A DNA stretch of 53,533 bases from Oceanospirillaceae bacterium (GTDB taxonomy: Bacteria; Pseudomonadota; Gammaproteobacteria; Pseudomonadales; Balneatricaceae), in contig JABSQZ010000005.1 of the NCBI GenBank assembly GCA_013215505.1, positions 62,242 to 115,774 on the forward strand, read 5' to 3'. Both the position numbers and the translations under genes were made by a program. Shown here piece after piece: positions 37,825 through 46,776 of this stretch. How positions within the stretch are numbered: the first letter of the stretch is position 1; each line of letters starts with the position of its first letter. The notes under the pieces were generated by a model. That model searched no databases and was not told the DNA's origin. It saw only the letters and a list, made by a program, of their open reading frames with translations.

Positions 37825-37852
37825 ATATATTTCGATAATTCTAGAAATATAT
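37825..37852. promoter_or_regulatory. ArsR-type operator upstream of arsR
   Basis: ATATATTTC (37825-37833) and GAAATATAT (37844-37852) are perfect inverted arms around a 10-base spacer. The core TTTC-GATAATTCTA-GAAA is matched at 38219-38236 before arsH. It lies 35 bases before the arsR start, fitting self-repression. Confidence 0.72.
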
Positions 37853-37886
37853 TGATTTTTCTTGGCACAGCTTTTAAACTGCAGGC

Positions 37887-38180
37887 ATGAAATTAGAATT
37901 AGCCGCCAGCCAATTGGCAGAATTAGGTCATGTCACCCGCTTGGGAGTTTACCGCATTTTAGTCAAAGCGGGCAGCGGCGGGCAGCCGGTGTCTTCTTTG
38001 CAAGAGCAATTGCAGGTGCCCGGGTCTACCTTGTCGCACCATATCAATAAGCTAGTGCAAGTAGGTCTTGTTAAACAAGTGCGTGAGGGCAGGGTGCTGC
38101 GCTGTTTCGCTCAGTTTGATAAGCTGGATAGACTGATAGATTTTTTACTGGAAGAATGCTGCTCGCAGCAAAGCGATTAG
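37887..38180 (+). CDS. arsR: ArsR-family transcriptional regulator
   Basis: A 97-residue ArsR/SmtB winged-helix protein (HVTRLGVYRILVKAG, recognition helix region QVPGSTLSHHINKLVQVGLV, wing VREGRVLRCF). The classic ELCVCDL metal motif of the alpha-3 helix is missing. Instead it has Cys 73 and a C-terminal Cys 91-Cys 92 pair, the kind of alternative arsenite site seen in other ArsR subclasses. It is followed by arsH and an MFS gene, and two matching operator dyads flank it, so it should be an arsenic-responsive repressor. No strong ribosome site is seen. Confidence 0.88.
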   Translation: MKLELAASQLAELGHVTRLGVYRILVKAGSGGQPVSSLQEQLQVPGSTLSHHINKLVQVGLVKQVREGRVLRCFAQFDKLDRLIDFLLEECCSQQSD

Positions 38181-38218
38181 GGCTGAGCAGAGCATCAGTC
38201 TTTTTTATTATTCAATTG

Positions 38219-38236
38219 ATTCGATAAAACTAGAAT
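38219..38236. promoter_or_regulatory. Second ArsR-type operator, before arsH
   Basis: ATTC-GATAAAACTA-GAAT, with the same 10-base spacer and nearly the same core as the operator at 37825. The shared pattern is TTC-GATAAnnCTA-GAA. It lies 28 bases before ATG 38264, so arsH can be regulated from its own promoter as well as from arsR. Confidence 0.62.
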
Positions 38237-38263
38237 TAACGAATTAAAAACAGAGAGAGTCGT

Positions 38264-38962
38264 ATGAGTATTTATCAATTACCTGAGCACAATCTTAAAA
38301 GTGTTAATGCTGAGATTGCGCTGCTACCAGCAATTAATCATGCGCCGCGAATTTTAGTCCTCTACGGCTCACTCAGAGAAGGGTCTTACAGTAAAAAATT
38401 AGCCTTAGAGAGTGCCGAAATCCTGCGCAGTTTTGGTGCCCAAGTGAAAGTTTTCGACCCCTGCGGTCTGCCGGTGTATCAAAGTACAGCTGTGGATCAT
38501 CTAAAAGTACAGCAGCTGCGCGAGTTGGCAAACTGGTCAGAGGGCATGCTCTGGAGCTCTCCGGAGCTGCATGGCAATATGAGCGCAGTATTTAAAAATC
38601 AAATCGACTGGATTCCGCTCAGTGACGGCTCTCTGCGGCCCACTCAGGGGAGAACGTTAGCATTGATGCAAGTGAATGGCGGCTCTCAATCCTTTAATGT
38701 GTTGAATAACATGCGTATTTTAGGCCGTTGGATGCGCATGTTCACTATTCCCAACCAGTCATCGATCCCCAAAGCTTATCAGCAGTTCGATGCAGCGGGG
38801 AAATTAAAAGAGTCTCCCTATAGAGATAGAGTGATAGATGTATTGGAAGAATTGTTTAGAATGACTATCTTATTGCGTGGCTCATCAGCGATGCTAACCC
38901 ATAGATATTCGGAAAACAAAAGCCAATATACCTTAGCCCGTGAAATTCAAAGTGGTTGTTAA
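38264..38962 (+). CDS. arsH: NADPH-dependent FMN reductase ArsH
   Basis: A 232-residue flavodoxin-fold protein. ArsH oxidises trivalent organoarsenicals or acts as a quinone/metal reductase. The FMN phosphate loop is [17 protein letters not shown]. The family blocks [53 protein letters not shown] and [14 protein letters not shown] are near-diagnostic (given here as separated pieces). It is preceded by its own ArsR-type operator and followed after 47 bases by an MFS transporter. Confidence 0.95.
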   Translation: MSIYQLPEHNLKSVNAEIALLPAINHAPRILVLYGSLREGSYSKKLALESAEILRSFGAQVKVFDPCGLPVYQSTAVDHLKVQQLRELANWSEGMLWSSPELHGNMSAVFKNQIDWIPLSDGSLRPTQGRTLALMQVNGGSQSFNVLNNMRILGRWMRMFTIPNQSSIPKAYQQFDAAGKLKESPYRDRVIDVLEELFRMTILLRGSSAMLTHRYSENKSQYTLAREIQSGC

Positions 38963-39009
38963 ACCACTGAGCCTGCAAACTAATTGCTAGGCATAAAGTA
39001 GATAAAATA

Positions 39010-40164
39010 ATGCATACAGCCACAAAACAGACGATTTTAGCCAGCACAACTTTAACCTTGGCACTGGTTTCTGACGCAGTGCTGTATCTATTACTGCCGA
39101 TCTATTTTTCGGATTTTATGCTCACTATTATTTGGGTGGGGATTCTACTATCAGCCAATAGATTTTTGCGCATTCTCTTAAACCCATTGATTGTCTATAG
39201 TTATGCACTATTAGGCGGTCGCAGGGCGGCACTCTTGGCGGTTTTTTTTGCCACTGTAGGCTGCGCCCTGTTTTTATTTCCACTGGGGCCCTGGGTATTG
39301 CTAATAGCGCGGATGTTATGGGGTTTTGCCTACGGATTGTTGAGGCTTAGCTGTTTGTATAGCGCCACTAAAGATCCAGCCCATAGTTTGAAAAATATGG
39401 GTTGGTACGCGGCAGTCCAAGAACTGGGACCACTGTTAGTGCTGTTGGCAGTGCCGCTGATTAATCAGCATTATTCGGCGCAAATGATCATAGCGATATC
39501 ACTGGTACTGTGTTTATTGGCATTTATCCCGGCACTCCTATTGACTGATGAACGCATAGAACAGCGCGGTACTAAGCAAGGATGGTTGCCGAAAGTTAAT
39601 TATCAGCACTTTCTTACTTTTGCTTTTTGTCTGTTGTTTGATGCGGTGTGGATAGTGGTATTGGCACCACTACTGATTAGCGCCGGTAGCTCCGAGCAAC
39701 AGGCGCTGGCGATGGCGGCCATGTTAGTGGTAGCCAAACGCGGCTTCAATTTGTTGCTGGGTTTAGTGGTGGTTAAATATTCACAGATGCAAGACGCTAG
39801 CCGTTGGTTGAACTATAGCGTACTGATGATGTTGCTATCAGCTTGGTTACTGGCGAGTTCCGCACTGCTCAGTGCCAGTTTATTCGCAATAGTCGGCCAG
39901 GGGCTCTTTATGATTTTGATGCCAAAAATATTAACGGATAAACACAGTGACCTGAACTTGAGGAAAGCCAGCTTAAATGACTTCACTTTATGGCGGGATT
40001 TCGCCGCGGCGCTGGGGGCACTGTTGGCCGGAGTACTATTAGCCGCTGAATTAGTGACGTATTTTTATCTGCTGGCTGCAATATTGTTGTCTGCGATTGT
40101 CGGCACTGTAAGCTGGAGGGATAAGAAATCCGCCGTGGTAGCTGTATTGCCGCAGGGCAAATAG
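39010..40164 (+). CDS. MFS transporter in the arsRH operon
   Basis: A 384-residue, 12-helix major facilitator. The loop between helices 2 and 3 reads YSYALLGGRRAAL, an MFS-like A motif, and helix 4 has LIARMLWGFAYGL. Being 47 bases after arsH, it is probably induced with it and may export an arsenical. It does not look like ArsJ or ArsB, and no arsC is linked. The substrate is inferred from position only. Confidence 0.85.
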   Translation: MHTATKQTILASTTLTLALVSDAVLYLLLPIYFSDFMLTIIWVGILLSANRFLRILLNPLIVYSYALLGGRRAALLAVFFATVGCALFLFPLGPWVLLIARMLWGFAYGLLRLSCLYSATKDPAHSLKNMGWYAAVQELGPLLVLLAVPLINQHYSAQMIIAISLVLCLLAFIPALLLTDERIEQRGTKQGWLPKVNYQHFLTFAFCLLFDAVWIVVLAPLLISAGSSEQQALAMAAMLVVAKRGFNLLLGLVVVKYSQMQDASRWLNYSVLMMLLSAWLLASSALLSASLFAIVGQGLFMILMPKILTDKHSDLNLRKASLNDFTLWRDFAAALGALLAGVLLAAELVTYFYLLAAILLSAIVGTVSWRDKKSAVVAVLPQGK

Positions 40165-40219
40165 GCATTGTTAACAGCGCAGTCTTTCGATGACAGCAGA
40201 GGGTGCAGTTAGCGCAAGG

Positions 40220-40522
40220 TTATTTTTTAGGGGGTTGATCATCTTTAGTAATGACGTAAAAAATTTTCAACAGACTCATGCTCAAATAGCCTACCAGCGC
40301 CAACAGACAGCCAATGCCAATGATGATGACACCGGCTAGCGCCACCAGCTCGCGGTGCAGTATGTTATAGACTAAAAACTCGCCGCCCATCACCAGACCA
40401 ATCCCCAGCAGCGACATAAAAAAACCGATCAGAATTAAACTCAAATTCTGCTGAGTTTTCACTGCTTGTTGCTGCAGTCGAAAGGTTAGTCGCTGGCGAA
40501 ATGTCTTGTTGTGTTTCATCAT
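40220..40522 (-). CDS. Small two-helix membrane protein
   Basis: A 100-residue protein with a basic N-terminus (MMKHNKTFRQRLTFRLQQQ), two hydrophobic segments (LSLILIGFFMSLLGIGLVMGG and VALAGVIIIGIGCLLALVGYL, about residues 27-47 and 59-82) and a charged tail. Unknown family. It starts 10 bases after the rlmA stop and is the last gene of the dap-rlmA run. Confidence 0.75.
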   Translation of the reverse strand: MMKHNKTFRQRLTFRLQQQAVKTQQNLSLILIGFFMSLLGIGLVMGGEFLVYNILHRELVALAGVIIIGIGCLLALVGYLSMSLLKIFYVITKDDQPPKK

Positions 40523-40532
40523 TTTTAGCTAC

Positions 40533-42556
<2,024 letters not shown>

Positions 42557-42563
42557 TTAAACA

Positions 42564-42589
42564 GGCAGCCCAATTTCGGTTGGGCCGCC
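42564..42589 (-). terminator. Hairpin between dapD and dapE
   Basis: GGC-GCCCAA-type arms (42564-42573 with 42580-42589, one mismatch, loop TTTCGG) followed on the minus strand by TGTTTAATTTT. It may partly terminate after dapD or act as an mRNA processing point inside the dap operon. The T-run is broken, so efficiency is doubtful. Confidence 0.6.
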
Positions 42590-42600
42590 GCCGCTACAGC

Positions 42601-43635
42601 TTAGTTATGCTTGTGCAGTGCTTCGTTTAGTTCGATAGCCGACTTATTGGTTTTTACTTCAATGCGACCAGATTGTGAATTGCGGCGGAACAGTAAGTCT
42701 GACTTACCGGCCAGCTCTGACGCTTTAACGGTAGAAACTTCGACATTGTTTTCATCGAGAATCGTGACTTTGGCACCACCGGTAACATACAGGCCCGCTT
42801 CAATAGTACATCTGTCGCCCAGTGGAATCCCCAAACCTGAATTGGCTCCTAGCAGGCAGTTTTCACCTATAGAGATAACCACAGAGTTGCCACCGGAGAG
42901 AGTACCCATGGTTGAGGCGCTACCACCAATGTCAGTACCGTTACCGACTACTACTCCAGCGGAGACCCGGCCCTCGATCATGCCCACTCCCAAAGTGCCG
43001 GCATTGAAGTTTATGAAGCCCTCGTGCATTACGGTAGTGCCGTCACCAACGTGAGCACCTAAACGCACTCGGGATGCATCGCCAATGCGTATTCCACTAG
43101 GCACAACGTAGTTGGTCATTTTCGGAAATTTATCCACGGATATAACATCCAGAACGCGCCCTTGAGCGCGTGCAGACAGCTGCCGTCTAGGTAGATCTTC
43201 CAGGGAAATCGCCCCCTCATTGGTCCAGGCGACGTTAGGTAAAAGTGCAAACTGGCCGGTCAGATCAATATGGTGAGGTTGTACCAGGCGGGAAGATAAC
43301 ATGCTCAGTTTTAAATAGGCTTCAGGCGTCGATGCCGGTGCACTGTCAGTGGCCAAAATAGTAATCACTAGTGGCTCAGCGGTGCCTTTTAAAATTTCCA
43401 CAACTTCCGCCTGTGACTCTTCACCGATGCTCAATAGTGCCACTTCAATGTCTTTGAGTTGTTCATGGCAGATCTCGATAGCAGCATCTTCGCCCGCTTC
43501 GTAGCCGACGCATTCTCCGACCGCTTTAATCAGCTGCTCAGACGGATTTAACAGTGGTTTGTTGTAGTAAACTTCCAGCCAATCGCCACTTGAAGACTGG
43601 GTGCCGATACCTATGCCAAATGCAAAAAAACTCAT
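42601..43635 (-). CDS. dapD: Tetrahydrodipicolinate N-succinyltransferase DapD (long type)
   Basis: DapD transfers succinate from succinyl-CoA to tetrahydrodipicolinate. The 344-residue length is that of the Pseudomonas/actinobacterial type, not the 274-residue E. coli type. The left-handed beta-helix with hexapeptide repeats is clear (IRIGDASRVRLGAHVGDGTTV, AGVVVGNGTDIGGSASTMGTL, then ENCLLGANSGLGIPLGDRC). It starts 17 bases after yffB, in the same operon. Confidence 0.96.
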   Translation of the reverse strand: MSFFAFGIGIGTQSSSGDWLEVYYNKPLLNPSEQLIKAVGECVGYEAGEDAAIEICHEQLKDIEVALLSIGEESQAEVVEILKGTAEPLVITILATDSAPASTPEAYLKLSMLSSRLVQPHHIDLTGQFALLPNVAWTNEGAISLEDLPRRQLSARAQGRVLDVISVDKFPKMTNYVVPSGIRIGDASRVRLGAHVGDGTTVMHEGFINFNAGTLGVGMIEGRVSAGVVVGNGTDIGGSASTMGTLSGGNSVVISIGENCLLGANSGLGIPLGDRCTIEAGLYVTGGAKVTILDENNVEVSTVKASELAGKSDLLFRRNSQSGRIEVKTNKSAIELNEALHKHN

Positions 43636-43652
43636 ATTACTCTCCGGTTGAT

Positions 43653-44009
43653 CTACTTCTCAGCAGAAAAAATGTCTCGGTATTGATCGGCTTTAAAACC
43701 GACCAGCACTGTTGTTGGGGTGACTAAAACGGGGCGTTTGATCATGGCCGGGTGCTCCAGCATCAGATCGATCGCAGATTTTTGGTCAATGTTGTTCTTT
43801 ATTTCGTCGCTCTGTTGACGCCAGGTGGTACCGCGCTTATTGAGCAGCAGATCCCAGGCCTGGGTCTGCAAAAAGCCGTTCAGTAAGTCTCTGTCTATGC
43901 CGTCGCTGCGATAGTCGTGAAACTTATATTCAATGTTCTGTTGCTCCAGCCACTTTTTGGCCTTTTTAATGGTGTCGCAATTCTTAATGCCATACAGCTT
44001 GACGCTCAT
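43653..44009 (-). CDS. yffB: ArsC/Spx-like protein YffB
   Basis: A 118-residue thioredoxin-fold protein of the ArsC/YffB type. The single active-site Cys 11 lies in YGIKNCDTIKKAKKWL, followed by YKFHDYRSDGID and the HPAMIKRPVLV segment. YffB proteins are probably glutathione-linked thiol reductases, not arsenate reductases. It lies inside the dapC-dapD pair, as in Pseudomonas, and begins one base after the dapC stop, so it is unrelated to the ars operon upstream. Confidence 0.93.
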   Translation of the reverse strand: MSVKLYGIKNCDTIKKAKKWLEQQNIEYKFHDYRSDGIDRDLLNGFLQTQAWDLLLNKRGTTWRQQSDEIKNNIDQKSAIDLMLEHPAMIKRPVLVTPTTVLVGFKADQYRDIFSAEK

Positions 44010-45218
44010 TTAATCAGACTCCAAATTGAGTGATTCTACAAAACTGCGAATTCTCATCGCACCTTCTAAACATTCATCCATCGTTGCCACCAGCGCCATG
44101 CGCACATAGTTCTTGCCGGGGATTTGACCGGCAATCTCTCGGCTGAGATAACTGCCCGGTAGCAAGGTCAGGTTTTGCTGGGCAAACAATTGTCGGGCAA
44201 ATACTTCGTCATCAATCGGCGTTTTGGCCCATAGATAAAAGCTTGCATCGGGCTGTTGAACGTCTAATACCGGACCCAAAATTTCCAGTACTGCAGTAAA
44301 TTTCTGACGGTAGATCTGACGATTTTGTTGTACGTGCTGCTCGTCGCCCCAGGCGGCAATCGAGGCGTGCTGATGCTGCACCGGCATCGCCGAACCGTGG
44401 TAAGTGCGGTACTGCATGAAAGGTTGCAGCAGTTTTTTATCACCGGCGACAAACCCTGATCTGAGTCCGGGTAAGTTAGAGCGTTTAGATAAACTGTGCA
44501 TGACCACGCAGCGGGCATAATCGTTGCGGCCGAGAATCGCGCAGGCCTGTAACAAACCCACCGGAGGCTGGGCTTCATCGAAGTAAATTTCTGAGTAGCA
44601 CTCATCGCTGGCGATAATAAAATCGTACTTGTCAGCGAGTTTAATTAACTTCTTTAAGGTCTCTAAATCGGTAACGGCGCCGGTCGGATTACTCGGTGAA
44701 CAGATAAACAGCAGCTGACAGCGGTGCCAGATATCAGCGGGTACAGCATCGTAATCGGCAATGAAATTATTTTTTGCCAGGCAATTTAAGTAGTGCGGTT
44801 GCGCTCCGGCCAGATAGGCGGCGCCCTCGTAAATCTGATAAAAAGGGTTAGGGCAGACGACTAAGGCATCATCGCTACGACTGACTGCGGCTTGCACAAA
44901 GGAAAAAATAGCTTCGCGGGTGCCATTCACTGGTACCACATTGACCGCCGGGTCTAAGCTGGCGGGTTTTAAATGAAACCTTTTCTGGCACCAGTTGGCG
45001 ATAACCTGACTGAGCTCAGGTATACCTTTGGTGGAGGGATAAACCCCCAAACCACCAATGTTATCGTTAATTGCGGCAGCGACGAAAGTGGGTGATGGGT
45101 GTTTGGGCTCGCCAATGGAAAATGCAATGTGTTTAAGCGCCACTGGAGTCACAGAAGCTTTTAAGGCCGCCAACCTTTCAAAAGGATAGGGCTGTAACTT
45201 TAATAACTCTGGGTTCAT
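44010..45218 (-). CDS. dapC: Succinyldiaminopimelate transaminase DapC
   Basis: A PLP-dependent aminotransferase that makes N-succinyl-LL-diaminopimelate. The frame extends to 45278, but the likely start is ATG 45218 (MNPELLKLQPYPFERL), giving 402 residues. Family marks are IAFSIGEPKHPSP, NGTREAIFSF, the PLP loop FICSPSNPTGAV, the catalytic Lys in VMHSLSKRSNLPGLRSG, and the C-terminal YVRMALVATMDEC. It heads the operon dapC-yffB-dapD-dapE-rlmA-(40220). An AAGGA site lies upstream. Confidence 0.95.
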   Translation of the reverse strand: MNPELLKLQPYPFERLAALKASVTPVALKHIAFSIGEPKHPSPTFVAAAINDNIGGLGVYPSTKGIPELSQVIANWCQKRFHLKPASLDPAVNVVPVNGTREAIFSFVQAAVSRSDDALVVCPNPFYQIYEGAAYLAGAQPHYLNCLAKNNFIADYDAVPADIWHRCQLLFICSPSNPTGAVTDLETLKKLIKLADKYDFIIASDECYSEIYFDEAQPPVGLLQACAILGRNDYARCVVMHSLSKRSNLPGLRSGFVAGDKKLLQPFMQYRTYHGSAMPVQHQHASIAAWGDEQHVQQNRQIYRQKFTAVLEILGPVLDVQQPDASFYLWAKTPIDDEVFARQLFAQQNLTLLPGSYLSREIAGQIPGKNYVRMALVATMDECLEGAMRIRSFVESLNLESD

Positions 45219-45340
45219 AGCGTTACTGTTTTCCTTGTATGGGAGCTTGTTATTAGCAGCATGGCAATAAGGCCGCACATTATAGCTCAGTAGTCGGTAG
45301 CTGAATACTGCGCATTCACTGATAATGTTTGTTGCACTGC

Positions 45341-45464
45341 TTAACTGTCTAATGTTTTTAATGCCAGGCTCAGCATAAGGTAGATCACTGCTGATCAGGA
45401 TAAAGATCAGCGCAGCAAATAACAGTTCTGGGGCTGCTCAAGATCATAGTGCTTAAAAACAGTG
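45341..45464 (-). pseudogene. Decayed duplicate of the 3' end of the M50 protease gene
   Basis: This stretch repeats the last ~40 codons of the neighbouring minus-strand protease, including the TTAACT stop end and the block GGCAGGCTCAGCATA (as CCAGGCTCAGCATAA). Read on the minus strand it gives LLFAALIFILISSD, against LLLAVIFIVASSDD in the intact gene, then a one-base insertion shifts the frame before the shared end. The repeat offset is 127 bases (45341 against 45468). It is not expected to be expressed. Confidence 0.85.
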
Positions 45465-45467
45465 AGT

Positions 45468-46550
45468 TTAACTATTTAATATTTTCAACGGCAGGCTCAG
45501 CATAGGGTCATCGCTGCTGGCCACGATGAAGATCACTGCTAATAAAAGTCCGACCGTTGCCAGATACCAGAGCGTAGAAAATATTTGCCCGTATCTGTCC
45601 AGAGGTAACAAGTGGGTAAAGTGCCTGGAGCGCCACTCAAACAGTATTTCGGCACTACCGATCAACAACATGATCGCCAGTAAACTTAAATGGAAGGTAA
45701 AACTTAGGTATATGCCCAGTGCTGCAGCCAATGCACATAGCGCAATGCCCACTTTTGAATTAAAGGAAAAGCTGATGCTTTTCAGGATATGTCCGCCATC
45801 TAAGGGCAGTATCGGCAATAAATTGAACAGATTCAGCAATGCATTGAAAGAGGCGAGGGCGGCAAAAAAGGGCAGCTCTGTCAGCCAGTAGGCAAACAGC
45901 GCTAATACAGACAGCAACAGGCCAAAGGTTGGCCCCATAATAGAGATAACGACATCTTGCCAGCGGGTGTTGATTTTGCTGTCGCTCATGGCCAAGCCCC
46001 CGAGGAAGGGAATCAAATAAATCCCCTTGGTCGGCATCTTAAAATACTTCATAGCGCGGATGTGGCCGTATTCGTGAAACACCAGGCAGCCAATTAACGC
46101 CAGCGCAAATTCAAAGGAAAACAGCCAGCTGTATGCGGCTAAACTGGCACCGGCAAACAGGACTTTAACCGCCTTGGCGCTTTTTAGTAACTTAAATCCC
46201 AGTGATGCCAGGCCGACTAAGCTGAATTTTTGTTTTACCACTGGCTTGACCACTGGGGTTTGCATTTCAATATCAGCAGTATTGCGCTCACCTGTGCCAA
46301 TCACTTGGTCATCGATTAATAACTGGTAGCTGATCAAAAATGGTTGCCATTGCAAATTCACCTGCAACTGACAATCGATTTGTTGCTCACCGGATTGCAA
46401 TTGAAACTGGTGGCTGTGAGTTTCATTATCATCGCTGCTGGCGGCTTGTTGCGCCACTAGTTGGTTATCCCAATATAATTGTTGCCAGCCGGCCATAGAC
46501 CCCTCCAGCCGCAATGGTTTCCCCAAACATTCTGTTACTAATAATTCCAC
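45468..46550 (-). CDS. Site-2-type membrane protease (peptidase M50)
   Basis: A 360-residue intramembrane metalloprotease. The zinc motif HEYGH is at residues 159-163 and the second motif NLLPILPLDGGH ends at 254, with Asp 251 as the third ligand. Six or more hydrophobic helices span 125-345. The N-terminal ~100 residues are soluble and Gln-rich. Unlike RseP there is no PDZ domain, so it resembles the SpoIVFB-like or YdiL-type group. The substrate is unknown. Its 3' end is duplicated downstream. Confidence 0.88.
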   Translation of the reverse strand: MELLVTECLGKPLRLEGSMAGWQQLYWDNQLVAQQAASSDDNETHSHQFQLQSGEQQIDCQLQVNLQWQPFLISYQLLIDDQVIGTGERNTADIEMQTPVVKPVVKQKFSLVGLASLGFKLLKSAKAVKVLFAGASLAAYSWLFSFEFALALIGCLVFHEYGHIRAMKYFKMPTKGIYLIPFLGGLAMSDSKINTRWQDVVISIMGPTFGLLLSVLALFAYWLTELPFFAALASFNALLNLFNLLPILPLDGGHILKSISFSFNSKVGIALCALAAALGIYLSFTFHLSLLAIMLLIGSAEILFEWRSRHFTHLLPLDRYGQIFSTLWYLATVGLLLAVIFIVASSDDPMLSLPLKILNS

Positions 46551-46776
46551 TGCTGATCCTTAATGATGATAAAAAAAGTCGCTATAATTTTAAATATCTC
46601 TTTTAGCTTAGCTGCGACTAAAATCGAGCACAGATTGTAGCGCATTTACGTCCTTTTGCGTCGTTTTTTGCTCATTGTCGCAGAGTTAGATTTACTATTA
46701 ATAAAGTTCATATATTATCGGCTTTATCTAGGGAACTGCTTGCCTGTATCTACTGTGTAACCGACTGGATTTCAGC

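Noticed and set aside
43653-44009. Arsenate reductase linked to the arsR operon
   Set aside because: It is of the YffB type, sits inside the dap operon 3.5 kb away and on the other strand.
45322-45340. Fur-box-like word GATAATGTTTGTTGC near dapC
   Set aside because: Only the first half matches the consensus; the second half does not.
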